A stretch of 64,000 bases of DNA from Flavobacteriaceae bacterium (GTDB lineage: Bacteria > Bacteroidota > Bacteroidia > Flavobacteriales > Flavobacteriaceae), in the NCBI GenBank assembly GCA_003533785.1, contig DQCR01000031.1, positions 1 through 64,000 of the forward strand, read 5' to 3'. Shown in pieces: positions 18,327 through 26,968 of the stretch. The translations under genes and the position numbers were made by a program. Each line of letters begins with the position of its first letter. Position 1 is the first letter of the stretch. The notes under the pieces are model-generated. The model was not told the DNA's origin, ran no database searches, and saw nothing but the letters and a program-made list of their open reading frames with translations.

Positions 18327-19062
18327 AAAACGCCTAGGTCTAGTAGGTAAAGACATAAATTATTCTTTTTCAAAAGGCTATTTTGCCAAAAAGTTTGAAG
18401 AGGAAAATATCACTGCATATTCCTATGAAAATTTTGATTTGGAAAGCATCGATTTGTTTCCCAGTTTGCTTCAGGATTCCTCGATCATGGGCTTGAACGT
18501 CACCATACCCTACAAAGAACTTATTCTTCCCTATTTGGATGATGTTCAAGGCGATGCAGCTAATATTGGAGCCGTAAATACCATTCGATTTGACCAGAAT
18601 AGAAGAGCTATTGGATTCAATACGGACACTTTTGGTTTTGAAAAAGCGCTTTTGGAAATGGTGAGTCAAATCCCTAAAAATGCTTTAATACTAGGTACTG
18701 GTGGAGCCTCTAAAGCCGTGGCATATGTACTCTCAAAGAATAATATCTCCTATTCCTATGTGTCGAGATCACCTGGGACCGAAAACATATCCTACGATGC
18801 GCTAGACGAAATAAAAATAGCCACCACTTCTTTGATTATTAATTGCACACCCCTGGGTACGTTTCCAAATGTGGGGGGAGTCCCAGACATTCCGTATGAA
18901 GGAATCAATAATAAACACCTCCTTTTTGATTTGGTCTACAACCCCCCAAAATCCAAATTTCTAAAACTTGGAGAACAGAAAGGGGCTCAAATTCAAAATG
19001 GCTTGGCCATGCTCCATTACCAAGCCGAAAGATCTTGGGAAATCTGGCACCGACAGGAGTAG
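18301..19062 (+). CDS. aroE: Shikimate dehydrogenase
   Basis: The 253-residue enzyme reduces 3-dehydroshikimate to shikimate with NADPH in the aromatic amino acid pathway. Family marks: GKDINYSFSKGYF (shikimate-binding serines), NVTIPYKE with the catalytic lysine, GAVNTI, NTDTFGF with the catalytic aspartate, the NADP loop GTGGASKAVAYVL, and the C-terminal NGLAMLHYQAERSWEIW. It is slightly shorter than E. coli AroE (272). The only ATG that gives a complete N-terminus lies 26 nt inside the DUF368 copy 2 gene, so the genes overlap. Confidence 0.93.
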   Translation: MEKHKPNGRKRLGLVGKDINYSFSKGYFAKKFEEENITAYSYENFDLESIDLFPSLLQDSSIMGLNVTIPYKELILPYLDDVQGDAANIGAVNTIRFDQNRRAIGFNTDTFGFEKALLEMVSQIPKNALILGTGGASKAVAYVLSKNNISYSYVSRSPGTENISYDALDEIKIATTSLIINCTPLGTFPNVGGVPDIPYEGINNKHLLFDLVYNPPKSKFLKLGEQKGAQIQNGLAMLHYQAERSWEIWHRQE

Positions 19063-19128
19063 TCATTTTTTTCGTAATTTCAATGTGTAAAATGAGGATA
19101 GCATTTAAGGCCCTCAGGCAAACGAGAT

Positions 19129-21039
19129 ATGGAAAATCAAGTAAACGATCCCGAATTGGAACAAAATACCGAGAAGGGTGCTTTAGAAAAACAAACAGAA
19201 GCTGTAGAGAGCCAGGTTCAAAAGGATCCTGTCTCTACAGATACTCAATTGGTTGACAATAAAATTAATTCAGCCAACTTGGAGGAACTTGTGGAGTTTT
19301 TAGAAAAGGAACTAAAATTTGAAAAATGGTTTGAATCTAGAAATACCATCCAAAAAATTATCGATCAATTTGAAGCTACATTCAATACAGTACTTCAGGA
19401 TAAAAAGAAAGAGTTTTTAGATGATGGGGGAAATTCCATTGACTTTTTTTTCAAACCTCCAGCCAAAGAAAAATACGATACGCTACTCCGGGAATACCGA
19501 CAAAAAAAGCGAAAACACTATCAAGAAGTTGAGCAATCTCAAAAAGTCAATCAAGAGCGGAAAGAACAAATTATTGATGAAATCAAAGAATTGATTGGTA
19601 AAGATGACAATATCAATCAACTTTACAATGCTTTCAAAAATCTCCAAGACAGCTGGTATAAATCTGGACCGGCACCCCGTGCTGTAAACAACTCGCTTTG
19701 GCAAACTTATAAACACCACGTTGAACGATTTTATGATTTTATCCATCTTAATCGTGAACTTCGTGCGAAAGATTACGAGCACAATTACAACGAAAAATTA
19801 AAAATCATTGAAAAAGCGGAGGAACTTGCCGCACTATCAGATGTTGTAAAAGCAGGGCGAGATTTAGATGTATTACACCGTTTGTGGAAAGAAGACTTAG
19901 GACCCGTAGCTCCAGAAAACAGAGAAGAATTGTGGAAACGCTTTCAAGCTGCTACTCATGAGATACACAAGAAAAAACAAGAATACTACAAGAACTTTGA
20001 GAGTATTCAAAAAGAAAATCTGGCTGCTAAAGAAGTCCTAATTAAAGAAATGAAGGCCATTAGTGAGACTTCCCAAGAAACCCACAACCAATGGCAAAAA
20101 GCCATAAATAAATTACTAGAACTTAGAGAACAATTCAAACAAATTGGTCCTGTACCAAAATCGGATAGTAAACGGACTTGGGCAGAGTTTCGAGACGTAA
20201 GTAAAGAATTTAATCAACGAAAAAATACCTTCTACAGAGAGCTTAAAAATATACAGAGAGAGCATATAAAAACTGCTAAAATCCTATTGGAGGAAGTTCA
20301 ATCTATTTTGAATTCAGAGAACTGGAGAGAACAGAGCAATCGAATGAAAACCATTCAGAAAGAGTGGAAAAATATTGGCCCTATCCCAAAAAAATTGGTG
20401 ATAAAGCTTCGGAAACAGTTTTTTGATCAATGCAATTTATATTTTGAAAGGCTGAAGTCTGGCTATCAAAAACTCAATGAGGAAGAAACGCCTCAATACG
20501 AGTCCAGGAAAGAATACTTAAAAACACTAGAGTCCGAAACGGCTCCTAACTCCTTTGATGCTTTCCTTGATTTTTTAGATAATCACTGGAAGGAATGGAT
20601 TGAAATGGATGATTTGAATGAACAAATTATTACCCCGCTAAACAATGAGTTCCAAAAGATTTTCAATAAAAAAATCAATTCACTCGACGCTTCGATCGAA
20701 GAAAAAAATCAGATCATATTTGAAATTAAAATTCGCTGTTTTAAAGGTAATACCAATGACTTAAATGACGAATTAATGACTATCAAGGCTCGGTATGAAA
20801 AAGTAATTACTGAGATTAACCAGCTGGAAAATAATCTTGAATTTTTTAATGATAAAAGCGAGAGTAATCCTTTATTTAAAGAAGTTAATGAAAAACTTGA
20901 CACTCTGAATAGCAAGGCGCAAGGCTATCGAGATCAACTTACCCAGTTACGTCAAGAATTGAGATTGATAAAGAATCAAGAAGAAGCCAATAATACAGAT
21001 AAGGAAGAGCCTACAGAGACAGATTCTTCACCCTCTTAA
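19129..21039 (+). CDS. DUF349 domain-containing coiled-coil protein
   Basis: The 636-residue, highly charged helical protein has an acidic N-terminal tail and then at least five DUF349 repeats of about 70 residues, each centred on a W...G motif (SWYKSGPAPR, LWKEDLGPVAPEN, QFKQIGPVPKSDSKRTW, EWKNIGPIPKK). There is no signal peptide. Proteins of this family are common in Bacteroidota and their function is not settled; a link to DNA/RNA metabolism or cell-cycle has been suggested for distant relatives. It converges with mazG, and the two stop codons share the four bases TTAA. Confidence 0.85.
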   Translation: MENQVNDPELEQNTEKGALEKQTEAVESQVQKDPVSTDTQLVDNKINSANLEELVEFLEKELKFEKWFESRNTIQKIIDQFEATFNTVLQDKKKEFLDDGGNSIDFFFKPPAKEKYDTLLREYRQKKRKHYQEVEQSQKVNQERKEQIIDEIKELIGKDDNINQLYNAFKNLQDSWYKSGPAPRAVNNSLWQTYKHHVERFYDFIHLNRELRAKDYEHNYNEKLKIIEKAEELAALSDVVKAGRDLDVLHRLWKEDLGPVAPENREELWKRFQAATHEIHKKKQEYYKNFESIQKENLAAKEVLIKEMKAISETSQETHNQWQKAINKLLELREQFKQIGPVPKSDSKRTWAEFRDVSKEFNQRKNTFYRELKNIQREHIKTAKILLEEVQSILNSENWREQSNRMKTIQKEWKNIGPIPKKLVIKLRKQFFDQCNLYFERLKSGYQKLNEEETPQYESRKEYLKTLESETAPNSFDAFLDFLDNHWKEWIEMDDLNEQIITPLNNEFQKIFNKKINSLDASIEEKNQIIFEIKIRCFKGNTNDLNDELMTIKARYEKVITEINQLENNLEFFNDKSESNPLFKEVNEKLDTLNSKAQGYRDQLTQLRQELRLIKNQEEANNTDKEEPTETDSSPS

Positions 21040-21839
21040 ATCTTGCTTGACTGCCACAGTTTTTCCAATTCATCCAATGGCATTTCTGAGATTTTTTTGC
21101 CTTGAGCGGCAATATTATCCTCCATATATTGGAAACGTTTGACAAACTTTTTATTGGTTCGTTCCAAAGCAGAATCGGCATCAATATTTTTGAACCTCGC
21201 ATAATTCAATAAAGAAAACAGAACATCACCAAATTCATCCTCCATGGCAAGAGGATCTCCTTTTTCAACCTCCTCCTGAAACTCCTGTAATTCTTCATTT
21301 ACTTTTTTCCAAACTTGGGTACTATTGTCCCAATCAAAACCAACTCCAGCCGCTTTATGCTGAATACGTTGTGCCTTGACTAAAGAGGGCAAGCCCTTCG
21401 GCACGCCAGAAAAAATACTTTTTTTACCTTCTTCGAGCTTAAGTTGTTCCCAGTTTTTTTTAACAGTTTCCTCATCCTCTGCGATGACATCTCCATAAAT
21501 GTGCGGATGTCTATAAATTAATTTTTCTGCAATTTCATGGGCTACATCACCTATATCAAAAGCTTCTTTTTCCGCTCCTAATTTGGCATAAAAAACAATA
21601 TGAAGAAGCAGATCTCCCAATTCGTTTTGGACTTCATTCATATCCTTATTGAGAATGGCATCTCCCAATTCGTAGGTCTCTTCTATAGTCAGAGGCCGAA
21701 GGGTTTCGAAGGTTTGTTTCCGATCCCAAGGACACTTTTCGCGTAATTCCTCCATAATGTCCAAAAGACGTCCAAACGCCTTTAATTGTTCTTCTCTATC
21801 AGTCACCTTTTGTTTTTTTGGATGTTCCTTTCGATTCAA
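21036..21839 (-). CDS. mazG: Nucleoside triphosphate pyrophosphohydrolase MazG
   Basis: The product (267 residues from the ATG at 21839) hydrolyses NTPs to NMP and pyrophosphate and is thought to clear abnormal nucleotides. Two MazG domains are visible: LTIEETYELGDAILNKD with the first EExxE...D metal site (about 45-70), and EELQEFQEEVEKGD...EDEFGDVLFSLLNYAR (about 185-220). The ATG start overlaps the upstream DUF5606 gene by 41 nt and adds eleven lysine-rich residues not expected in the family; a GTG at 21806 (VTDREEQLKAF) overlaps by only 8 nt and fits family N-termini better. Last gene of the ruvX-def-DUF5606-mazG run. Confidence 0.93.
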   Translation of the reverse strand: MNRKEHPKKQKVTDREEQLKAFGRLLDIMEELREKCPWDRKQTFETLRPLTIEETYELGDAILNKDMNEVQNELGDLLLHIVFYAKLGAEKEAFDIGDVAHEIAEKLIYRHPHIYGDVIAEDEETVKKNWEQLKLEEGKKSIFSGVPKGLPSLVKAQRIQHKAAGVGFDWDNSTQVWKKVNEELQEFQEEVEKGDPLAMEDEFGDVLFSLLNYARFKNIDADSALERTNKKFVKRFQYMEDNIAAQGKKISEMPLDELEKLWQSSKI

Positions 21840-22215
21840 AGACCAACTTTTTATTGTCTTTCAATAATTTATACCATTGGATAATTTTCTTTATGTCACT
21901 CACGTAGACTCGCTCAGCATCATAATCGGGAAGGATATCAGAAAAATAAGTCTTCAATTCATCCTTGGAGGCCTTTGGAGAAATAACTTCTAATTCCTCA
22001 GCGGCCTTATTATGCATAATTTCAAGGACAGCCTGCAGAGCAATCTCCCCAGCATAGGTGTATATTTGTATGTCGGAGAGTACACTCACTTGATCGGATG
22101 GCTGGGTAACAATTCTCTTTCCATCTTGGAGATTTATTGCAATAACACCTATTCGTGTTTGAGTTTGTATCTCGTAAAGTCCAGGTCGTCCCGAAACAGA
22201 TATAATTTTATTCAT
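21799..22215 (-). CDS. DUF5606 protein
   Basis: The 138-residue protein matches the DUF5606 family of flavobacteria, which is usually found between def and mazG as here. The N-terminal half (about 1-55) is a small beta domain (IISVSGRPGLYEI, GVIAINLQDGKRIV); the C-terminal half is helical and ends in a lysine-rich tail. No catalytic motif is seen, and the function is unknown. It follows def by 1 nt and overlaps the mazG reading frame. Confidence 0.85.
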   Translation of the reverse strand: MNKIISVSGRPGLYEIQTQTRIGVIAINLQDGKRIVTQPSDQVSVLSDIQIYTYAGEIALQAVLEIMHNKAAEELEVISPKASKDELKTYFSDILPDYDAERVYVSDIKKIIQWYKLLKDNKKLVFESKGTSKKTKGD

Positions 22216-22216
22216 A

Positions 22217-22804
22217 CTACAGTTTTAATTCGTTTGGAAAACGCATAACATAATCCACGTCTACTTTCCCTTTTGCAATTTGTGAGAGTTTTCCTTTGAG
22301 TAATCTTTTTTTCAAACTGGAAAGCCGATCTGTAAACAAGATCCCTTCAATATGGTCGTATTCGTGTTGAATGATTCGTGCTGCTAAGCCTGTAAATGTT
22401 TCTTCTTTTTCTTCCCAATCGCTGTTGGTATAGCGAATTGACACCTGGTCTGGACGAATCACATCTTCCCTTATATTGGGTATGCTCAGACAACCCTCAT
22501 TAAAGGGCCATTCTTCCCCAGTTTCCTCAATTATTGTTGGATTGATGAAAACCTCTTTAAATTCTTTTAACGCCAGCTGTTCCGAGGCATCAAAATTTTC
22601 ATCATCGGCAAAGGGAGACGCATCTATGATAAAAATACGTTTGGAGTGCCCCACTTGTGGTGCTGCAAGTCCCACGCCACTGGCGGCGTACATCGTTTCC
22701 CACAGGTTTTCAATAAATGGAGTGAGCTCGGATGGATTCAATGTGACATCTTTCGCTTTTTTCTTGAGTATATGCGCTCCATAGGCAACGATGGGTAGTA
22801 TCAT
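22217..22804 (-). CDS. def: Peptide deformylase
   Basis: The 195-residue metalloenzyme removes the formyl group from the first methionine of new proteins. All three family motifs are present: GVGLAAPQVG (about 42-51), EGCLSIP with the metal-binding cysteine, and QHEYDHIEG with the two metal-binding histidines and catalytic glutamate. An insertion between the first two motifs (DASPFADDENFDASEQLALKE region) is typical of Bacteroidota versions. Its ATG overlaps the ruvX stop in an ATGA. Confidence 0.96.
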   Translation of the reverse strand: MILPIVAYGAHILKKKAKDVTLNPSELTPFIENLWETMYAASGVGLAAPQVGHSKRIFIIDASPFADDENFDASEQLALKEFKEVFINPTIIEETGEEWPFNEGCLSIPNIREDVIRPDQVSIRYTNSDWEEKEETFTGLAARIIQHEYDHIEGILFTDRLSSLKKRLLKGKLSQIAKGKVDVDYVMRFPNELKL

Positions 22805-23232
22805 TTTGATTTTGATTTTTGTGAATCCAAAAAGGATTGTAGAATGAGAGCGGCACTTATTCGATCCAACGTAGATTTATCTTCTCTTATTTTTTTTGAT
22901 ACCCCACTAAGGTGCAAGGTATGTGCAGCTATTTTGGATGTATACCGTTCGTCTTGTCGAAATAAGGGAATTTCAGGAAAAGCATGTTTCAATTGAAGAA
23001 TGAACGATTGAATTTTAGATTCCACAACGGACGGTGTTCCATTTTTTTGGATAGGAAGACCCACTACAAAAGCTTTGATTTCTTGTTGCTGTGCATACTT
23101 TTCCACAAAATGGATTACATCTTTGGGAGCCAAGGTGTCTAAAGCCGATGCGATGAGGTGTAATGGGTCGGTATGGGCAAGTCCAACTCTTTTTTCTCCA
23201 TAATCAAAAGCAATGTATACACCCTGGTTCAT
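22801..23232 (-). CDS. ruvX: Holliday junction resolvase-like protein RuvX (YqgF)
   Basis: The 143-residue RNase H-fold protein begins with AFDYGEKRVGLAHTD, which holds the first catalytic aspartate; a glutamate/aspartate site follows in FRQDERYTS and the last in LDRISAALIL. YqgF/RuvX proteins act in 16S rRNA 5'-end processing and have also been described as junction resolvases. Length is normal. It is the first gene of the ruvX-def-DUF5606-mazG unit, divergent from dapD with about 80 nt between start codons. Confidence 0.9.
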   Translation of the reverse strand: MNQGVYIAFDYGEKRVGLAHTDPLHLIASALDTLAPKDVIHFVEKYAQQQEIKAFVVGLPIQKNGTPSVVESKIQSFILQLKHAFPEIPLFRQDERYTSKIAAHTLHLSGVSKKIREDKSTLDRISAALILQSFLDSQKSKSK

Positions 23233-23291
23233 ATCTCACAAAGATACTTTTTTGATGGTGAAAAATAACAGTCTAACTATTTTGAATTCAG

Positions 23292-23299
23292 TATTTTTG
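23292..23299 (+). promoter_or_regulatory. Candidate -7 box of dapD (TATTTTTG)
   Basis: This is an exact TAnnTTTG match 15 nt before the dapD ATG, in the short divergent region with ruvX. No good -33 TTTG is visible at 19-20 nt. Confidence 0.45.
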
Positions 23300-23314
23300 C
23301 AGCAAAGAAAAACA

Positions 23315-24121
23315 ATGAAAAAAATTATTGAAGCTGCCTGGGAAGACCGCAGCCTTCTGAAGGAATTAAAAACACAAGAGGTCATTCGAGAAATCATTAA
23401 CCAAATTGATTTGGGCCAGCTTCGAGTAGCCGAACCGTCACCCTCGGGATGGCAAGTCAATGAATGGGTTAAGAAAGCGGTTGTACTTTATTTTCCAATT
23501 CAACAAATGAAAACTATAGAAGTTGGTCCCTTTGAGTTTCATGATAAAATGCCCTTGAAAAAAGGATATGCAGAAAAGGGGATTCGCGTAGTACCCCATG
23601 CAGTAGCTCGCCATGGTGCTTATATATCGGAAGGGGTCATCATGATGCCCAGTTATGTGAATATTGGTGCTTATGTGGACGCGGGAACCATGGTAGATAC
23701 GTGGGCAACCGTAGGAAGTTGCGCGCAGGTTGGGAAGAATGTTCACCTCAGTGGAGGTGTGGGAATTGGTGGTGTTTTAGAACCTCTTCAGGCAGCACCA
23801 GTGATTATTGAAGACAACGCTTTCTTAGGTTCACGATCCATTGTCGTTGAAGGAGTTCGGGTTGAAAAGGAAGCTGTCTTGGGGGCCAATGTTGTACTGA
23901 CAGGTTCCACAAAAATTATAGATGTCACAAAGGAGACTCCTCTTTTTTACGAAAAAAGAGTTCCGTCACGTTCGGTTGTTATTCCAGGGAGTTATACGAA
24001 AAGCTTCCCCGCAGGAGACTATCAAGTCCCGTGTGCTTTGATTATAGGTCAGCGAAAAGAGAGCACGGATAAAAAAACCTCATTGAATGACGCCCTTCGC
24101 GAACACCAGGTTGCCGTTTAA
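23315..24121 (+). CDS. dapD: 2,3,4,5-tetrahydropyridine-2,6-dicarboxylate N-succinyltransferase
   Basis: I use the ATG at 23315 (268 residues, MKKIIEAAWEDRSLL); the open frame runs back into ruvX but family length supports this start. The enzyme succinylates tetrahydrodipicolinate on the route to meso-diaminopimelate and lysine. The N-terminal helical part is followed by a left-handed beta-helix of hexapeptide repeats (about 100-230; NIGAYVDAGTMVDTWATVGS, GGVGIGGVLEPLQAAPVII). Together with lysA at 34241 it shows a succinylase-type DAP pathway. Stop codon abuts the convergent glycosyltransferase stop with no gap. Confidence 0.95.
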   Translation: MKKIIEAAWEDRSLLKELKTQEVIREIINQIDLGQLRVAEPSPSGWQVNEWVKKAVVLYFPIQQMKTIEVGPFEFHDKMPLKKGYAEKGIRVVPHAVARHGAYISEGVIMMPSYVNIGAYVDAGTMVDTWATVGSCAQVGKNVHLSGGVGIGGVLEPLQAAPVIIEDNAFLGSRSIVVEGVRVEKEAVLGANVVLTGSTKIIDVTKETPLFYEKRVPSRSVVIPGSYTKSFPAGDYQVPCALIIGQRKESTDKKTSLNDALREHQVAV

Positions 24122-24886
24122 TTAGTTTTTTTCTAACCCTTCAATGGTAACGATTCGTTTTAGGTTTAATGACCATTTGAGTCGAGAATGATCGACTTCA
24201 TTGAACTTTTCTTTAGCTTTAGAATTGGTAGAATAAACTATACCAGAACCTTTGAGGGCTTTCCATTTTATCCCTAACTGAAGTAAACGGTAAACGATAT
24301 CCAGTCGTGTGGCTCTACCATCTTCGTAATCTTCATCACTCCCGTTTATAAGGTTAAAGTCTTCCCGCCAAAAAGAGAAGTTATTAAGACATATGCTTTC
24401 AGAAATTGATGCTTTTCTTTTTGTAAATACGCTCAATAATGGAAAATAAAAAGCACTCCCCATCTTTCTGATTTTTTTAGCAAAAAAATTGTAATCAGAA
24501 TCTTTTTGGAAAGTTGATGTCAATGCTATCGTTGAAGAAATTCCTGTGAGGAAAAGCCCTCTTTTTGCCCACTGCTTGTGTTGTTTTACACATTGGGGAT
24601 GAAGGAAGCTAGTCCCCTCCAAAACCAACATATAAGTGGATTTGGAATGCATTGCTGCTATATTTAGTTTTTTGCCGAAAGAAGTATGGGGTGGTAATTG
24701 CAAGTGTTGCACCATGTAGGAAGCTTGTGTTTGAATTTCAAGGCAAAGCTTTGAATTTTCGTCATTTTGTGTGTCATCTATCACAAATACTTCATCTGGT
24801 GGAGCCGATTGGTTGAGAATGGATAGTAACTGAAAACGAAGAAAAGGGTTTTCAGATGTAATATTTATAAAAATCGCTACGGTCAT
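24122..24886 (-). CDS. Glycosyltransferase family 2-like protein
   Basis: The 254-residue protein starts with a Rossmann-like strand and helix (VAIFINITSENPFLRFQLLSILNQS) and then VFVIDDTQND, the nucleotide-sugar binding aspartates of GT-A enzymes. Later a SKSTYMLVLEGTSFLHP string resembles the DxD-containing strand, but the DxD itself is EGT, so activity is uncertain. The C-terminal part has WREDFNLINGSDEDYEDGRATRLDI, similar to the acceptor-side ED motif of family 2. It is a stand-alone gene, convergent with dapD. Sugar donor and acceptor cannot be told. Confidence 0.7.
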   Translation of the reverse strand: MTVAIFINITSENPFLRFQLLSILNQSAPPDEVFVIDDTQNDENSKLCLEIQTQASYMVQHLQLPPHTSFGKKLNIAAMHSKSTYMLVLEGTSFLHPQCVKQHKQWAKRGLFLTGISSTIALTSTFQKDSDYNFFAKKIRKMGSAFYFPLLSVFTKRKASISESICLNNFSFWREDFNLINGSDEDYEDGRATRLDIVYRLLQLGIKWKALKGSGIVYSTNSKAKEKFNEVDHSRLKWSLNLKRIVTIEGLEKN

Positions 24887-24974
24887 TCAGAGGTAAAGGT
24901 TTTGGGTAAGAAAATTGAATCAACTGCAATGAGGTCAATTGTCTTGGGATTGCTGTATTTTTATTGTCAAATTT

Positions 24975-25538
24975 ATGAAAACTAATTTCATTGTTCAAAA
25001 AACGGTTGCTGCTCTTAAAGACAAAAAAACCATACTCTTCCCAACGGACACTGTGTGGGGTATTGGTGGAGACGCCTCGCAAACATCAGTTATTGAGGCC
25101 GTATACAAAATAAAGAGACGAGAAGAATCCAAAGCCCTTTTGTGCTTAATGCGTGACCTTGATATGGTGGCCCATTATTTCGATGATATTCCTACTATGG
25201 CCCACAAATTTTTGCATGCAGTCAACCCTACTACAGTCATTCTCGAGCATCCAAAGGGGGTACCAAGTCAGTTGATTGCAGAAGATGACAGTATGGCGAT
25301 TCGCATTCCTCAAGATTCCTTTTGTCAAGCGTTGTTATCACATTTTAAATATCCAATTATCGCAACCTCAGCAAATATTAGCGGACAACACACCCCTACT
25401 AATTTTGGACAAATTGAACCGGCTGTTTTGGAGGCCGTAGACTATGTCGTACCTTTGAAACGAATTCAAAAGATGATGAAACCCTCCCGAATTTTGAAAA
25501 TAACAAATACCGGGGAAGTCATTGTTATTCGTGATTGA
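24975..25538 (+). CDS. tsaC: L-threonylcarbamoyladenylate synthase (TsaC/Sua5/YrdC)
   Basis: The ATG at 24975 gives 187 residues; an upstream TTG adds a cysteine-rich leader that is not family-like. The enzyme makes threonylcarbamoyl-AMP for the universal t6A37 modification of ANN-decoding tRNAs. The signature FPTDTVWGIGGDA (about 20-32) and YKIKRREESKALLCL match the YrdC fold, as do MAIRIPQDSF and IIATSANISGQHTP. It is a single-domain TsaC-length protein rather than full Sua5. Its stop TGA shares one base with the cca ATG (TGATG). Confidence 0.92.
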   Translation: MKTNFIVQKTVAALKDKKTILFPTDTVWGIGGDASQTSVIEAVYKIKRREESKALLCLMRDLDMVAHYFDDIPTMAHKFLHAVNPTTVILEHPKGVPSQLIAEDDSMAIRIPQDSFCQALLSHFKYPIIATSANISGQHTPTNFGQIEPAVLEAVDYVVPLKRIQKMMKPSRILKITNTGEVIVIRD

Positions 25539-26968
25539 TGATAGCAAACTCCCAACTACAAAACACTTTGGACCAACCGCACTTCAAAATAATTTCGGAA
25601 GCTGCGGATGCCATGGAAACTCCTTGTTATGTAATTGGTGGCTTTGTTAGAGATCTTTTTTTAAATCGAGTAAATTCAAAAGATATTGATATTGTTTGTT
25701 TAGGATCTGGAATTGCCTTGGCCGAAGCCGTTCAAAAGAAACTTCCCAAAGCCAAAAAAGTACAACTATTTAAATCCTATGGCACTGCAATGATCGATAC
25801 GGGTACCACTGTTCTTGAATTTGTCGGCGCCCGAAAAGAATCTTATACTCATGAAAGCCGGAACCCAGAGGTGGAGCCTGGCAGTCTGGAGGATGATCAA
25901 AATAGGCGTGATTTCACCATCAATGCATTGGCTTTGGGTTTGAATCATAACACCTTTGGCGAACTTATTGACCCTTTCAATGGCTTGAAAGACCTCCGCA
26001 ATCGATTGATCAAAACCCCTTTGGATCCTGAAATTACCTTTGATGATGATCCGCTTCGAATGCTTCGAGCCGTTCGTTTTGCATCTCAACTCGACTTTGC
26101 TATTGAGTCCAATACTTTTAATGCCCTTTCAAAATATGCACAACGAGTAGATATTATTTCAAAGGAACGTATCGTGGAGGAGTTACATAAGATTATAGCT
26201 ACTACAAAACCCTCCAAAGGGTTTATTCTTTTGGAAAAAACGGGTTTGCTGCAAAAGGTGCTTCCAGAATTAACTGATCTAAAAGGGATTGAAGAAGTAG
26301 ATGGTCACCGTCACAAAGATAACTTCTATCATACCCTTGAAGTCCTTGACAATATTTGTCCTCATACCAATAATATTTGGTTGCGCTGGTCCGCTTTACT
26401 TCACGATATTGGAAAAGCTCCTACAAAAAAATTGGTGCCCCTCACAGGATGGACCTTTCACGGGCATGAATTCGTAGGAGCCAAAATGGTATATAAACTT
26501 TTTAAGCGGCTGAAAATGCCATTAAATGAGAAAATGAAGTATGTCCAAAAATTGGTGTTGATGAGTTCCCGACCTATCGTAATTGCGGAAGAAAAAATTA
26601 CCGATTCAGCTGTTCGGCGACTGCTTTTTGATGCAGGAGATGACATCGACGATCTCATAACGCTCTGTGAGGCCGATATAACGACTAAAAACCCAAAACG
26701 TTTTACTCGATATCACAGAAATTTTCAAATTGTTAGAAAAAAAATAACAGAAGTGGAAGCACGTGATCAGGTGCGTAATTTCCAACCCCCAGTCACCGGA
26801 CAGATGATTATGAATTATTTCCAAATTGGCCCTTGCAAAGCCATAGGAGTAATAAAAGAAGCCATTAAAGAAGCTATATTAGAAGGACGAATTCCTAATG
26901 AAATCGATGCTGCTATAGAAAAAATGAAAGAAGAAGGAATCAAACTAGGTCTAAAATCCAATGACTAA
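25538..26968 (+). CDS. cca: CCA tRNA nucleotidyltransferase with HD domain
   Basis: The ATG at 25538 (476 residues) overlaps the previous stop by one base; the TTG just before it is a less likely start. The protein adds or repairs the CCA end of tRNAs. N-terminal nucleotidyltransferase domain: GGFVRDLFLNRVNSKDIDIVC with the catalytic aspartates, RRDFTINALAL and the RMLRAVRFASQLDF helix. After about residue 250 an HD phosphohydrolase-like domain follows (LLHDIGKAPTK). It is coupled to tsaC upstream and to ctaA downstream (8-nt overlap), although the latter has no obvious functional link. Confidence 0.93.
   Translation: MIANSQLQNTLDQPHFKIISEAADAMETPCYVIGGFVRDLFLNRVNSKDIDIVCLGSGIALAEAVQKKLPKAKKVQLFKSYGTAMIDTGTTVLEFVGARKESYTHESRNPEVEPGSLEDDQNRRDFTINALALGLNHNTFGELIDPFNGLKDLRNRLIKTPLDPEITFDDDPLRMLRAVRFASQLDFAIESNTFNALSKYAQRVDIISKERIVEELHKIIATTKPSKGFILLEKTGLLQKVLPELTDLKGIEEVDGHRHKDNFYHTLEVLDNICPHTNNIWLRWSALLHDIGKAPTKKLVPLTGWTFHGHEFVGAKMVYKLFKRLKMPLNEKMKYVQKLVLMSSRPIVIAEEKITDSAVRRLLFDAGDDIDDLITLCEADITTKNPKRFTRYHRNFQIVRKKITEVEARDQVRNFQPPVTGQMIMNYFQIGPCKAIGVIKEAIKEAILEGRIPNEIDAAIEKMKEEGIKLGLKSND

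Noticed and set aside
19483..19782. 99-residue open frame antisense to the DUF349 gene
   Set aside because: Phe/Ile/Leu-rich because it is the complement of Lys/Glu-rich helices; no independent evidence.
23213..23314. N-terminal extension of dapD into ruvX
   Set aside because: The extension overlaps ruvX on the other strand and contains the candidate -7 box; DapD length fits the ATG at 23315.
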